Source: Leeuwenhoekiella blandensis MED217 (GTDB lineage: Bacteria; Bacteroidota; Bacteroidia; Flavobacteriales; Flavobacteriaceae). Taken from it: a stretch of 64,000 nt of DNA. Location: contig NZ_CH672395.1 of NCBI RefSeq assembly GCF_000152985.1, positions 599,849 through 663,848 of the forward strand. Direction: 5' to 3'. Positions 22,368 through 32,313 of this stretch are shown piece after piece. The position numbers and the translations under genes were made by a program. A model generated the notes under the pieces. That model was not told the DNA's origin, ran no database searches, and saw nothing but the letters and a program-made list of their open reading frames with translations. Positions within the stretch are counted from its first letter, which is position 1, and every line of letters starts with the position of its first letter.

Positions 22368-24623
22368 ATGTTAAAAAAAACTTTCTATATTCTTCTAATT
22401 TTTGGAGTTGCAGCGTGTAAAAATGATGCAGAACCTCAAGCTGAAGCAAAAACAGATTTAAACCTTACCTCCAGTGTAGATCCGTTTATCGGTACAGGAG
22501 GTCATGGGCATACCTATCCCGGTGCTACCGTGCCTTTTGGGATGGTGCAGGTGAGTCCAGATAACGGTACAAACGGCTGGGACTGGTGTTCCGGTTATCA
22601 TTATTCTGATTCTATCGTTTCAGGGTTTAGCAACTTGCACTTAAGCGGAACCGGAATTGGCGACCTTGCCGATATTCTTTTTATGCCTACCAACAAGGAG
22701 GTAGATCTTACCGGAAGCTATGAGAAGCCTGCAGACCGACCTTATGCTTCAAAATATTCACACAAACGCGAGAGTGCCGAGCCAGGCTACTACTCGGTGT
22801 ATCTTGAAGATTCGCAAATAAAAGTGGGGCTTACCGCAACACAACGCACTGGCTTTCAGAAATACAATTATGAAGGAGCGGGAGAAGCTTCAGTTGTACT
22901 TGATCTGGGCTTTGCGATCAACTGGGATGCGCCAACCGAAACTGCGATAAACATTGAAAATGAAACTACAATAAGTGGATATCGCCACAGCACAGGGTGG
23001 GCAAAAAATCAGAAAGTGTTTTTTGTAGCCGAATTTTCAAAACCGATTGCCAGACATATTTTGGTTCAGGATAAAAAAGTGATCGAAACAGATAGCGTTG
23101 CCGGAAAAATCACAGCCGCCCAGTTTTTCTTCAATATTGACGGGAGCCGTGATGTGAGCGTAAAAGTTTCGGTTTCTTCGGTAAGTGTGGCTAACGCTAA
23201 AGCGAATTTTGCTGAAGCGGCCGATACCGATTTTGAGACTGCTAAGGCTGAAGCTAAAAAGACCTGGGAAAAGCAACTCGAACATATCGTAGTTGAAACG
23301 CCTACCGATTCTTTAAAAACGATTTTTTATTCAGCATTGTATCACACCCAGATTGCTCCGGTAACTTTTGGAGATGTAAATGGGGAGTTTCGATTAGAAA
23401 ATGACAGCATTGCTAAGGCCGATTTTACGGCATATTCTACGCTTTCTTTGTGGGATACCTTCCGTGCAGAAAACCCATTACTTACGCTTTTGGAACCAGA
23501 AAAAGTAAGTGATATGGTAAACTCGATGCTTACGTATTATGAGGTGAACAAGAGTCTGCCGGTGTGGACACTCTACGGAAATGAAACCAACACTATGACG
23601 GGTAATCACGCGATTCCTGTGATTGCAGAAGCTTATTTTAAAGGGATTAAAGGTTTTGATGCAGAAAAGGCTTTTGAGGCGATGAAAAACACGCAGATGC
23701 GTGACGCACGCGGACTCAAATTCCTTAAAGAGTATGGGTATATTCCTTGGGATAAAATCGATGAGAGCGTCACTTTTAATCTGGAGTACGCATACAACGA
23801 CTGGTGTGTGGCGCAAATGGCAAAAGCTTTAGGCCATGAAGAAGATTATCAATACTTCAAGGAGCGCTCCAAGTCTTATGAAAACTTATACGATGCCGAA
23901 ACCGGCTTTATGCGTGGGAAGTCTTCAACAGGAGAGTGGCACGAGCCCTTTGATCCTAAATTTTCAAGACACCGCGAGAATACAGATTACACCGAAGGGA
24001 ACGCGTGGCAACACAGCTGGTTTGTACTTCACGACACCGATAATTTTATAGCGCTTCACGGCGGTGCCGAATCCTTTACCGAGATGCTCGAGCAGTTGTT
24101 TACAGAGAGTTCAGAAATTACCGGAGAGCATATCTCTAATGACATTTCAGGTTTGATAGGTCAATATGCACACGGTAATGAGCCAAGTCACCACATAGCC
24201 TATTTATTCAACCGTGCGGGTAAGCCTTGGAGAACACAATATTGGATAAACCAAATTCTTAAAACGCAGTACAACACTACGCCTAATGGATTGAGTGGTA
24301 ATGAAGATGCCGGTCAAATGTCTGCCTGGTATGTTTGGAGCTCGATGGGACTGTATCCTTTTAATCCTGCAAGTGCGACGTATGAAATAGGAAGTCCGGT
24401 TTATGAGAAATCAACCATCAATCTTCCTTCAGGAAAAACCTTTACCATAACTGCAGCAGGTGTTTCAGAAGACAATTTCTACATACAGTCGGCTACACTT
24501 AACGGAGAGGCGTTTAACCAAACCAGCATCACGCACGAGCAAATCACAGCTGGCGGTGAGTTAAAATTAGTAATGGGAGCAACACCTAATAAAAATTGGG
24601 GTGTAGCAGCACAGGCAGAGTAA
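22368..24623 (+). CDS. GH92 alpha-mannosidase-type lipoprotein
   Basis: A 751-residue protein with a lipoprotein signal (GVAACKN, Cys about 17), so it is anchored in a membrane, probably the outer one. The N-terminal beta domain opens with SVDPFIGTGGHGHTYPGA, a GH92 hallmark. The catalytic (alpha/alpha)6 domain includes SLWDTFRAENPL and GNEDAGQMSAW (about 644-654). GH92 enzymes are calcium-dependent exo-alpha-mannosidases acting on N-glycans. It is the first gene of the glycan locus; the SSS symporter gene starts 1 bp after its stop. Confidence 0.93.
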   Translation: MLKKTFYILLIFGVAACKNDAEPQAEAKTDLNLTSSVDPFIGTGGHGHTYPGATVPFGMVQVSPDNGTNGWDWCSGYHYSDSIVSGFSNLHLSGTGIGDLADILFMPTNKEVDLTGSYEKPADRPYASKYSHKRESAEPGYYSVYLEDSQIKVGLTATQRTGFQKYNYEGAGEASVVLDLGFAINWDAPTETAINIENETTISGYRHSTGWAKNQKVFFVAEFSKPIARHILVQDKKVIETDSVAGKITAAQFFFNIDGSRDVSVKVSVSSVSVANAKANFAEAADTDFETAKAEAKKTWEKQLEHIVVETPTDSLKTIFYSALYHTQIAPVTFGDVNGEFRLENDSIAKADFTAYSTLSLWDTFRAENPLLTLLEPEKVSDMVNSMLTYYEVNKSLPVWTLYGNETNTMTGNHAIPVIAEAYFKGIKGFDAEKAFEAMKNTQMRDARGLKFLKEYGYIPWDKIDESVTFNLEYAYNDWCVAQMAKALGHEEDYQYFKERSKSYENLYDAETGFMRGKSSTGEWHEPFDPKFSRHRENTDYTEGNAWQHSWFVLHDTDNFIALHGGAESFTEMLEQLFTESSEITGEHISNDISGLIGQYAHGNEPSHHIAYLFNRAGKPWRTQYWINQILKTQYNTTPNGLSGNEDAGQMSAWYVWSSMGLYPFNPASATYEIGSPVYEKSTINLPSGKTFTITAAGVSEDNFYIQSATLNGEAFNQTSITHEQITAGGELKLVMGATPNKNWGVAAQAE

Positions 24624-24624
24624 T

Positions 24625-26499
24625 ATGGATAGTATTGATGTAATTATAATTGCAGTTTACCTGCTGCTTACTATTGGGATTGGAGTTTACGTAGCAAAGA
24701 AGGCCTCAAAAGGACTTGACTCTTATTTTCTAGGAGGTAAAAGTATCAAGTGGTACTATTTAGGCTTGAGTAACGGCTCGGGAATGTTTGACGTTTCCGG
24801 AACGGCTTGGATGGTAGGAATCCTCTTTTTATATGGGGTTAAGAGCTTCATGTTTATGTGGATGTGGCCCATTTTTAATCAGGTTTTTGTGATGATGTTC
24901 TTGGCCGTTTGGATACGTAGATCTAACGTGATGACCGGTTCAGAATGGATTCTCTCGCGTTTTGGCGATGACAAAGCCGGCCGTGCTTCGCATTTGATCG
25001 TAGCGATCTTTGCGGTGGTAGCTTCGGTAGGATTTATTGCCTACTTTTTTGAAGGAGCCGGTAAATTTATGACGGTGATCTTACCTTGGGATGTAAGTTT
25101 GGTTCTGGGCGATGTCACACTTTTAAATGCGGAACAAGTCTATGCGCTAATTCTTATTTTACTTACAACGATCTACACGATCAAGGGCGGAATGTTCTCT
25201 GTAGTTTCTACCGAAGTATTGCAGTTTGGGATTATGGTTCTTGCGGGAATTTTGGTAGCCGGATACACCTTTTTCTCCTTTACCGATGCTGAAATTACAG
25301 CCTTGATTCCTGAAGAATGGACTACAGTAACTTTTGGTAGCCAGCTCACCGGATTCTGGGCAGGTGATTTTGAAGAATTCAACACGCTCATTGATACGCA
25401 GGGTTATAAGATGTTTGGCGCTTTTGTGGGGATGAGTCTGTTTAAAGGATTCTTTGCAAGTATTGCCGGGCCAACGCCTAGTTATGATATGCAACGTATT
25501 TTATCTACACGCACCGCCAAAGATGCAGCCTATATGAGCGGATTTACCAACTTGGTTTTGTTCATTCCGCGGTATTTGATGATCGCTGCAATTGTACTTT
25601 TGGGTCTGGTTTACATCGCACCAGAGTTGGCAAACTCAGGAGGTGTAACCAGTAATGATCTTGAGGTGATTCTTCCGCAGGTGATCAATAATCACGTTCC
25701 GGTAGGAATCAAAGGGCTGTTGCTTGCAGGATTGTTGGCGGCTTTTATGTCTACGTTTTCGGCTTTTGTAAATGCAGGTCCTGCTTATATCGTAAATGAT
25801 ATTTATAAGAAATATTTTAAACCTGAAGCTTCAGATAGGCATTATGTAAAAGCAAGTCACGTGGCTTCTTTTGCAGTGGTAACTCTAGGGGTCATTATGG
25901 GATTCTTTGCAGATTCGATCAACTCGATCACCCTTTGGATTACGAGTTCGTTGTACGGTGGTTATGTAGCTGCCAATTTCTTAAAATGGATCTGGTGGCG
26001 TTTTAACGGCTGGGGGTATTTTTGGGGGATGTTGAGCGGTTTGATAGTTGCGACGCTTCAGTTTATGATAGATCAAGGTGCATCAACGTATGCAGAAGGA
26101 AGCTTCTTGTACTGGTATGCACATATTCCGGCAATTTATTTATTTCCGGTAATTCTCGGCTTTTCCCTTTTAGGATCTTTTCTGGGAACCTATCTGACTC
26201 CACCAACGGCGACAAAAACCTTAAAGCGTTTTTACACTTCGGTACATCCTTGGGGCTGGTGGAAACCGGTGCGCGAGCAATTAACCGAAGAAGAGCAAGT
26301 AGGAAAAAATAAAGATTTTGGCTTAGATATGTTCAACTGTATCGTGGGTATAGTATGGCAATCAAGTATGATTTTACTGCCTATTTATTTGGTGGTTAGA
26401 GATTATGAGAAAACTGCAGTAAGCTTTTTAGTATTTGGGGTAACCTCGCTTATTCTAAAGTTTACGTGGTTAGACAAGGTTAAAAAATTAAAAAACTAA
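24625..26499 (+). CDS. sodium:solute (SSS) symporter
   Basis: A 624-residue inner-membrane protein of the SSS family. It has about 14 hydrophobic segments, begins DVIIIAVYLLLTIGIGVYVAKKASKGLDSYFLGGKS and carries the conserved GLLLAGLLAAFMSTFSAFVNAG region in the second half. It would import a sugar or amino sugar with sodium. The start follows the GH92 stop by 1 bp and a GH130 gene comes next, so a mannose-containing mono- or disaccharide is a likely cargo, though this is inferred from context only. Confidence 0.92.
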   Translation: MDSIDVIIIAVYLLLTIGIGVYVAKKASKGLDSYFLGGKSIKWYYLGLSNGSGMFDVSGTAWMVGILFLYGVKSFMFMWMWPIFNQVFVMMFLAVWIRRSNVMTGSEWILSRFGDDKAGRASHLIVAIFAVVASVGFIAYFFEGAGKFMTVILPWDVSLVLGDVTLLNAEQVYALILILLTTIYTIKGGMFSVVSTEVLQFGIMVLAGILVAGYTFFSFTDAEITALIPEEWTTVTFGSQLTGFWAGDFEEFNTLIDTQGYKMFGAFVGMSLFKGFFASIAGPTPSYDMQRILSTRTAKDAAYMSGFTNLVLFIPRYLMIAAIVLLGLVYIAPELANSGGVTSNDLEVILPQVINNHVPVGIKGLLLAGLLAAFMSTFSAFVNAGPAYIVNDIYKKYFKPEASDRHYVKASHVASFAVVTLGVIMGFFADSINSITLWITSSLYGGYVAANFLKWIWWRFNGWGYFWGMLSGLIVATLQFMIDQGASTYAEGSFLYWYAHIPAIYLFPVILGFSLLGSFLGTYLTPPTATKTLKRFYTSVHPWGWWKPVREQLTEEEQVGKNKDFGLDMFNCIVGIVWQSSMILLPIYLVVRDYEKTAVSFLVFGVTSLILKFTWLDKVKKLKN

Positions 26500-26545
26500 A
26501 CAAGAAAAAAGACACCGTAACAGGTGAATAATAGAAGTATATTTT

Positions 26546-27517
26546 ATGAGTACAACGCAAATCCCTTGGCAAGACAGACCGGCAAACAGCACAGATGTAA
26601 TGTGGCGTTATGATGCAAATCCTATTATAGACAGGTATGCAATTCCTAGTTCTAACAGCATTTTTAACTCTGCGGTAGTGCCGTTTGAAGATGGGTATGC
26701 CGGGGTTTTTAGATGTGATAACAAAGCGGTGCAAATGAATATTTTTGCAGGCTTTAGTAAAGATGGAATCGACTGGGAGATCAATCACGATCCGATCGAG
26801 TTTGGTGCCGGAAATACAGAGATGATCGAGTCTGATTACAAGTACGATCCGCGTGTTTGTTTTATCGAGGATCGCTATTGGATCACATGGTGTAACGGTT
26901 ATCACGGTCCTACCATTGGTATTGGGTATACCTTTGATTTTAAAGAATTCTTTCAGTGCGAAAATGCCTTTCTCCCCTTTAATAGAAATGGTGTATTGCT
27001 TCCGCAGAAAATAGACGGGAAATACGCGATGTTAAGCCGCCCGAGTGATAACGGTCACACGCCTTTTGGAGATATTTACATCAGCTACAGCCCAGATATG
27101 AAATATTGGGGCGAGCACCGTTGTGTGATGAAAGTCGCGCCGTTTACAGACAGCGCTTGGCAGTGTACAAAAATTGGTGCAGGTCCTGTACCTATTTTAA
27201 CTGATGAAGGTTGGTTGCTGTTTTATCACGGGGTGATCAATACCTGCAACGGATTTAGATATTCGGTAGGAGCGGCGATCTTAGATAAAGACAGCCCGGA
27301 TAAAGTATTGTATCGCAGTCAGCCGTATTTATTAGCGCCTGCAGCGCCTTACGAATTGGTAGGTGATGTGCCTAATGTGTTGTTCCCTTGTGCTACATTG
27401 CATTCTGTAGAAGAAGATAAGGTGGCGTTGTATTACGGAGCGGCAGATACCGTAACTTCGGTAGCTTTTGGAAAACTGAGCGAGATCATAGATTTCGTTA
27501 AAAATAACAGCTTATAA
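26546..27517 (+). CDS. GH130 beta-mannoside phosphorylase-like protein
   Basis: A 323-residue five-bladed beta-propeller protein without a signal peptide. Family features include [23 protein letters not shown] near 33-55, [16 protein letters not shown] (about 99-114) and GAGPVPI with LLFYHGVI (about 212-231). GH130 members phosphorolyse or hydrolyse beta-mannosides; in Bacteroides one acts on Man-beta-1,4-GlcNAc from N-glycan cores. A cytoplasmic enzyme placed right after the symporter fits use of an imported mannoside. Exact linkage cannot be read from the sequence. Confidence 0.9.
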   Translation: MSTTQIPWQDRPANSTDVMWRYDANPIIDRYAIPSSNSIFNSAVVPFEDGYAGVFRCDNKAVQMNIFAGFSKDGIDWEINHDPIEFGAGNTEMIESDYKYDPRVCFIEDRYWITWCNGYHGPTIGIGYTFDFKEFFQCENAFLPFNRNGVLLPQKIDGKYAMLSRPSDNGHTPFGDIYISYSPDMKYWGEHRCVMKVAPFTDSAWQCTKIGAGPVPILTDEGWLLFYHGVINTCNGFRYSVGAAILDKDSPDKVLYRSQPYLLAPAAPYELVGDVPNVLFPCATLHSVEEDKVALYYGAADTVTSVAFGKLSEIIDFVKNNSL

Positions 27518-27518
27518 T

Positions 27519-28577
27519 ATGATTAAGAACACAATTTCACTACTGTTTCTATTAGTGTCTTTTTTGAGTTGTGCTCAGGAACAAGTGCCACGTTCTTATG
27601 TGGCACATCATATAGAAACACCTCTTGAGATTGATGGCAAGGCCGATGAAGAAGTCTGGCAGAAAGCACCATTTTCTGCATCGTTCATCGATATAGAAGG
27701 TGTAAAAACACCCAAGTATGATACGCGTGTAAAAATGCTTTGGGATGATGAAAACCTATATTTCTATGCCGAACTTAAAGAGCCGCACGTGTGGGCAACA
27801 CTAAAGCAACGTGATACGGTAATCTTTTACAATAATGATTTTGAGATTTTTATAGATCCTGACGGCGACACGCATAACTATTACGAGTTTGAGATGAATG
27901 CCCTCAATACGGTTTGGGATTTACTTCTGGTAAAACCCTATCGCGAGTCGGCTCCTGTACTCGACAGTTGGGATATTCAAGGCTTGCAAACTGCAGTTTC
28001 TATTGATGGAACTTTGAACGATCCTACAGATACAGATGCGGGTTGGAGTGTTGAGATTGCGATGCCTTGGGAAGTCTTAAAAGAAGCTAGCGGAAGCAAT
28101 GACCTGCCCACAGATCAATTTTGGCGCATTAATTTTTCTCGTGTGAATTGGGATCACCAATTAGACGGCGAGACCTACAGCCGTAAAAAGGATGCTGAAG
28201 GCAACTTTTTACCCGAATACAATTGGGTGTGGTCGCCGCAAGGTGTGATCAATATGCACGAACCCGAGCATTGGGGCTATGTGTATTTTTCTACCAAGCC
28301 GGTTTCAGACGAAGTTACGTTTGAAATTCCGCAGGAGGAAAAAATACGCTGGAAATTGTATGAATTTTACCGTGCTCAAAAAGCCTATTTTTCTGAGCAT
28401 AAAGCTTGGGCAACTTCGCTTGAAGCAATTGAGGCTGAAAGCTTTCAGCTAGATCAAAAAACTATAACTCCGGTTTTGGATAATCATAACTATGGTTGGT
28501 CTATAACTGTCGAAAGTCCATATTCTGATGCGAGCTATCGCATTCAGGAAGATGGCAAATATTCAAAAATTAATTAA
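27519..28577 (+). CDS. CBM9-like carbohydrate-binding lipoprotein
   Basis: A 352-residue protein with a lipoprotein-type signal (SFLSCAQE, Cys about 18). Residues about 25-235 form a CBM9/DOMON-like domain: VAHHIETPLEIDGKADEEVW at the start, then FEIFIDPDGDTHNYYEFEMNA and FWRINFSRVNWD. The C-terminal about 80 residues are a separate helical and beta part. It probably binds sugar chains at the cell surface or in the periplasm. It starts 1 bp after the GH130 stop and 8 bp before the next gene, within one operon. Confidence 0.85.
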   Translation: MIKNTISLLFLLVSFLSCAQEQVPRSYVAHHIETPLEIDGKADEEVWQKAPFSASFIDIEGVKTPKYDTRVKMLWDDENLYFYAELKEPHVWATLKQRDTVIFYNNDFEIFIDPDGDTHNYYEFEMNALNTVWDLLLVKPYRESAPVLDSWDIQGLQTAVSIDGTLNDPTDTDAGWSVEIAMPWEVLKEASGSNDLPTDQFWRINFSRVNWDHQLDGETYSRKKDAEGNFLPEYNWVWSPQGVINMHEPEHWGYVYFSTKPVSDEVTFEIPQEEKIRWKLYEFYRAQKAYFSEHKAWATSLEAIEAESFQLDQKTITPVLDNHNYGWSITVESPYSDASYRIQEDGKYSKIN

Positions 28578-28585
28578 GGAAATCT

Positions 28586-29707
28586 ATGAAACTAAAACTT
28601 GTAATCGTAGCGCTATTCACGATAATAGCTACTTCTTGTATTGATAATATGCATCCTGCAGGAAGCAAAGAAGAGGCTGCAGAGCCTACAACTGCTGCTG
28701 CATCTGCTGCATCTGACGATTTTAAATTCTGGACTTGGACGACTGCAGATCCTAAGCGTAGCGATGATTCTTATGTAGAGGAATTTAAGAAGTATGCTGA
28801 AAATGGTCTGGATGCTGTTTTGATCAATACCAATGCAGATGCAGATTTATTAGCCCGCCTTACTCCTTTAGCAACCGCTGAAGGTCTTGAGGTGCACGCT
28901 TGGATGTTTACGATGAACCGCCCCGGAGACACGGTAGCGCTTAAACACCCGGAGTGGTATGCGGTAAGCAAAGAAGGAAATTCAACGTTTGACCATCGTC
29001 CGTATGTAGATTATTATCAGTTTTTATGCCCTACGCGTGAGGGATCGCGTAATCACATTTTAGGTTTGATCGACAAGCTTACTCAGGTAGAAGGTGTGAG
29101 CAGTTTCCATCTGGATTACATTCGTTATCCAGATGTGTTCTTACCAATAGGTCTTTTACCAAAATACGATCTCGTTCAAGACACAGAGTTGCCTGAATAT
29201 GATTTCTGTTATTGCGACGCTTGTATTGCAAAGTTTGAAGAAGAGCATCATAAAAATCCGTTAGAATCACACAACACGGCGATCGATATGGAGTGGAAAC
29301 AATTCCGTTTAAATCAGATCAAAGCTGTTGTTGACGATGCCTATGAGATTGCGCATAAAAACGGAAAACTCTTAACAGGAGCTGTTTTTCCTTATCCTGA
29401 AATGGCAGACCATATGGTGCGTCAGCGTTGGGATAAATGGAACATCGATGTGGTTTTACCTATGATCTACCACAATTTTTATAACGAAGAGATCGACTGG
29501 ATTGGCTTTGCTACCGGTCAGGGTGTAAAAGATCTTGAAGGAACAGGTACAGAATTGCATACTGGTATTTATGTGCCAGAAATGAGTCCCGAAGATCTTG
29601 CAACGGCCATTCAGCTTGCAAAAGATAACGGTGCAAAAGGAGCATCCTTTTTTGACGGAAATGCGCTTACGCCAGAATTACTTGAGGTAATTAAGGCTGC
29701 AAACTAA
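28586..29707 (+). CDS. GHL10-like putative glycoside hydrolase lipoprotein
   Basis: A 373-residue protein with a lipoprotein signal (ATSCIDN, Cys 18) and an Ala/Glu-rich linker (about 28-44). The rest is a TIM-barrel-type domain related to the GHL10/DUF4015-like putative hydrolases. LDYIRYPD lies near residues 176-183, a Cys pair CYCDAC near 210-215, and DVVLPMIYHNFY near 290-301. The family has few characterised members, so substrate and activity are open. Its place in the operon suggests a glycan substrate, probably at the surface. It is the last gene before a hairpin-rich intergenic stretch. Confidence 0.75.
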   Translation: MKLKLVIVALFTIIATSCIDNMHPAGSKEEAAEPTTAAASAASDDFKFWTWTTADPKRSDDSYVEEFKKYAENGLDAVLINTNADADLLARLTPLATAEGLEVHAWMFTMNRPGDTVALKHPEWYAVSKEGNSTFDHRPYVDYYQFLCPTREGSRNHILGLIDKLTQVEGVSSFHLDYIRYPDVFLPIGLLPKYDLVQDTELPEYDFCYCDACIAKFEEEHHKNPLESHNTAIDMEWKQFRLNQIKAVVDDAYEIAHKNGKLLTGAVFPYPEMADHMVRQRWDKWNIDVVLPMIYHNFYNEEIDWIGFATGQGVKDLEGTGTELHTGIYVPEMSPEDLATAIQLAKDNGAKGASFFDGNALTPELLEVIKAAN

Positions 29708-29713
29708 GCCTGG

Positions 29714-29920
29714 CATAAGGCTTTATATGTGTGTTTAGATTCGCTTAGAGATTCTAAAACCAAGAACGAATCTTTATTGGCACCGCCAAAGGGTTTAATA
29801 CTTCGAGGCTTGCCTCGAAATTGAAAATTCGTTTCCAATCAATGCCTTATGGGCTTGCCCTGAGGAAGTTTACTTAGGTACAGCTAGTCCCGGAAAACAA
29901 TTTCTGGGACAACTGTACCT
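29714..29920. other. hairpin-rich intergenic element
   Basis: Six inverted repeats lie in about 207 bp. CATAAGGC (29714-29721) pairs with GCCTTATG (29844-29851) and encloses four hairpins: AGATTCG/CGAATCT (29737-29743, 29767-29773), with TTAGA/TCTAA (29745-29749, 29753-29757) nested inside it, TTGGC/GCCAA (29777-29781, 29785-29789) and TTCGAGG/CCTCGAA (29802-29808, 29813-29819). A 45-nt hairpin follows (AGGTACAG 29876-29883 with CTGTACCT 29913-29920, plus an inner GTCCC/GGGAC stem). No T run follows. It could be a structured leader of the GH20 gene, an RNA-processing site or a decayed small element. Confidence 0.45.
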
Positions 29921-29975
29921 TATGCTATGTAATAGAATGGCTTGTCTTAGATTCAAAATATTGAAATACTATTTT

Positions 29976-32297
29976 ATGAAACCTATAAAAACACTCTTTT
30001 TTCTTTTAGCAATTGCCTTGATAGGTTGTGCCGAAAAGGAGCATCCCTCTTTTACTGAGGCTGATCTGGTTTTAATTCCTCAACCTAAATCTTTGGAGTT
30101 GCATTCCGGGAGTTTTGAGATCACTCCAGAAACGCAATTTGTTATTGCAGAAGATAGTCTTGAGGTTCTAACCGGTATTCTCAATGATCTATTAGTGCGG
30201 TCTGCAGGCTTTACGCTAGGAGTTACTTCAGAAAAAACTTCAAATAGCATTCAGTTAAAACGGAATGACACTTTAGAAAGTGAGGCTTATTCGCTCAAGG
30301 TTACTAATGAAAAAGTGACTTTAGGAGCCAACTCTAAACTAGGTTTCGTTTACGGTTTAGAAACCATCAGACAACTGCTTCCAAAAGAGATTGAAAGTAC
30401 TTCAGAGGTTTCAGATCTAGCATTATACATTCCTAATGTTTCAATTGATGACGCACCGCAATACCCGTATCGCGGAAGCCATTTAGATGTCTCTCGTCAT
30501 TTTTTCGGTAAAGAATACATCAAAAAACATCTGGATCGTATGGCTTTTCTAAAGCTCAATACCTTTCATTTTCACTTGGTAGACGATCAGGGCTGGCGCA
30601 TAGAAATTAAGAAGTATCCTAAACTTACAGAAGTTGGAGGTTTCCGCGTAGACCAGGAAAACAAACACTGGAATGCCCGCACTCCAAATGATCCGGATGA
30701 CGAAGCAACTTTTGGTGGTTTTTACACGCAGGAAGACATTAAAGAGATCGTAGCCTACGCAAAAGAAAAAGGAATTCGAGTGATTCCTGAAATCGAGATG
30801 CCCGCGCACGTGATGAGCGCGATCGCGGCGTACCCTTGGTTGTCGTGTAAAGAAGAACCTATCGCAGTGCCTTCGGGAGGTGTGTGGCCCATAACCGATA
30901 TTTATTGCGCAGGTAAAGAATCTACTTTTGAATTTCTTGAAGATGTGTTAACCGAAGTAATGGAACTTTTTCCGGGAGAATACATTCACGCAGGCGGAGA
31001 TGAAGCAACAAAAACCGACTGGGAAACCTGCCCACATTGCCAAAAGCGCATGCGCGAAGAAGGTCTTGCGAATACCGGCGAATTGCAAAGTTATTTTATG
31101 AAGCGCATTGAGAAATTTCTAAGCGCTCACAATAGAACCTTGATCGGTTGGGATGAGATTCTCGAAGGTGGTTTGCCACAAAAAGCAACGGTGATGAGTT
31201 GGCGTGGTTTTGAAGGAGGTTGGGAAGCGACCAAAGCCGGTCACGATGTGATTATGACACCGGTGAGCCATATGTATTTTGATTATTATCAAGGCAGTCC
31301 AGACTATGAGCCGGTAGCCTTTAATGCGTTTCTTCCGCTAGAAAAAGTGTATGCGTTTAGTCCGGTGGTCGACTCGATGAGCGTAGAACAAAAGAAACAC
31401 GTTTTAGGAGGGCAGGCCAATTTGTGGTCAGAATATATTCCTACCGAAGCGCATTCAGAATACATGTTATTTCCAAGGTTAACAGCGGCTGCAGAAGTAC
31501 TTTGGAGTCCAGAAGAAAAACAAGATTGGCAAAACTACGCGCAGCGTGTGCGTAAAATGATGCAACGTTTTGACGTGATGGATATCAATTATGCAAAAAG
31601 TGCGTTTGCTATTCAACCGGAGTCTGAAATTGATTTAGAAACCGGTAAGATAACGGTGGCTTTACAATCAGAATTTCCGGAAACTGAAATTCATTACGCA
31701 TTAGATGATGCTGAATTAACTTCAGGATCTTCAGTTTATGAAGTGCCAATTACAATTGATAGCACCACGCTCGTAAAAGCTGCTGTTTTTGAAAACGGAA
31801 AGCAAATGGGCGATGCGATGAATAAGTTTTTTGACTTTCATCAAGCCGTTGCAAAGCCGGTAACGTATAAATTTGACTACAATGCGAATTATGCTTCAAC
31901 TGGGGCAACAGCTTTAGTTGATGTGCTGCGCGGAAGCAAATATTTTGAAGACGGTCGCTGGCAGGGATGGATCAATAATCCGGCTGTGGTTACGATCGAT
32001 TTACAGGAATTGAAATACGTGCAGCAAGTGGTTGTAGGAACTTTAGAAGAGCAGGGAACCGGGATTTATTTTCCAGAGGAAGTGAAAGTTGAAGTGTCTC
32101 AAGATCGGGCAAACTTTCAGCAAGTAGCGCAAACCACACGAGATTATCAACCCAATCCGGGCGCAAAGATTGAGAATTTTAAACTGGATTTTGAAGCGCA
32201 GCAGGCACAGTACATTCGCGTAAGTATTCAGCCTTTGTCTAAAACTCCAAAAGGAGGCGGCGCGTGGTTGTTTGTAGATGAGATTTTAGTGAATTAA
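29976..32297 (+). CDS. GH20 beta-N-acetylhexosaminidase lipoprotein with C-terminal F5/8-type domain
   Basis: The start at ATG 29976 (773 residues) gives a lipoprotein signal (ALIGCAEK, Cys about 18); a start at 29922 would bury it. In order: GH20b N-terminal domain (about 30-150), GH20 barrel (about 155-500) with the catalytic pair D342-E343 in HAGGDEATK, a chitobiase-like C-terminal beta segment (about 545-620), and a discoidin/F5-8 C-type domain (about 640-773). It removes terminal GlcNAc or GalNAc from glycans outside the cytoplasm. Freed GlcNAc would feed the NagB enzyme encoded further on. Confidence 0.93.
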   Translation: MKPIKTLFFLLAIALIGCAEKEHPSFTEADLVLIPQPKSLELHSGSFEITPETQFVIAEDSLEVLTGILNDLLVRSAGFTLGVTSEKTSNSIQLKRNDTLESEAYSLKVTNEKVTLGANSKLGFVYGLETIRQLLPKEIESTSEVSDLALYIPNVSIDDAPQYPYRGSHLDVSRHFFGKEYIKKHLDRMAFLKLNTFHFHLVDDQGWRIEIKKYPKLTEVGGFRVDQENKHWNARTPNDPDDEATFGGFYTQEDIKEIVAYAKEKGIRVIPEIEMPAHVMSAIAAYPWLSCKEEPIAVPSGGVWPITDIYCAGKESTFEFLEDVLTEVMELFPGEYIHAGGDEATKTDWETCPHCQKRMREEGLANTGELQSYFMKRIEKFLSAHNRTLIGWDEILEGGLPQKATVMSWRGFEGGWEATKAGHDVIMTPVSHMYFDYYQGSPDYEPVAFNAFLPLEKVYAFSPVVDSMSVEQKKHVLGGQANLWSEYIPTEAHSEYMLFPRLTAAAEVLWSPEEKQDWQNYAQRVRKMMQRFDVMDINYAKSAFAIQPESEIDLETGKITVALQSEFPETEIHYALDDAELTSGSSVYEVPITIDSTTLVKAAVFENGKQMGDAMNKFFDFHQAVAKPVTYKFDYNANYASTGATALVDVLRGSKYFEDGRWQGWINNPAVVTIDLQELKYVQQVVVGTLEEQGTGIYFPEEVKVEVSQDRANFQQVAQTTRDYQPNPGAKIENFKLDFEAQQAQYIRVSIQPLSKTPKGGGAWLFVDEILVN

Positions 32298-32313
32298 GAG
32301 AAAATATAAGAGC

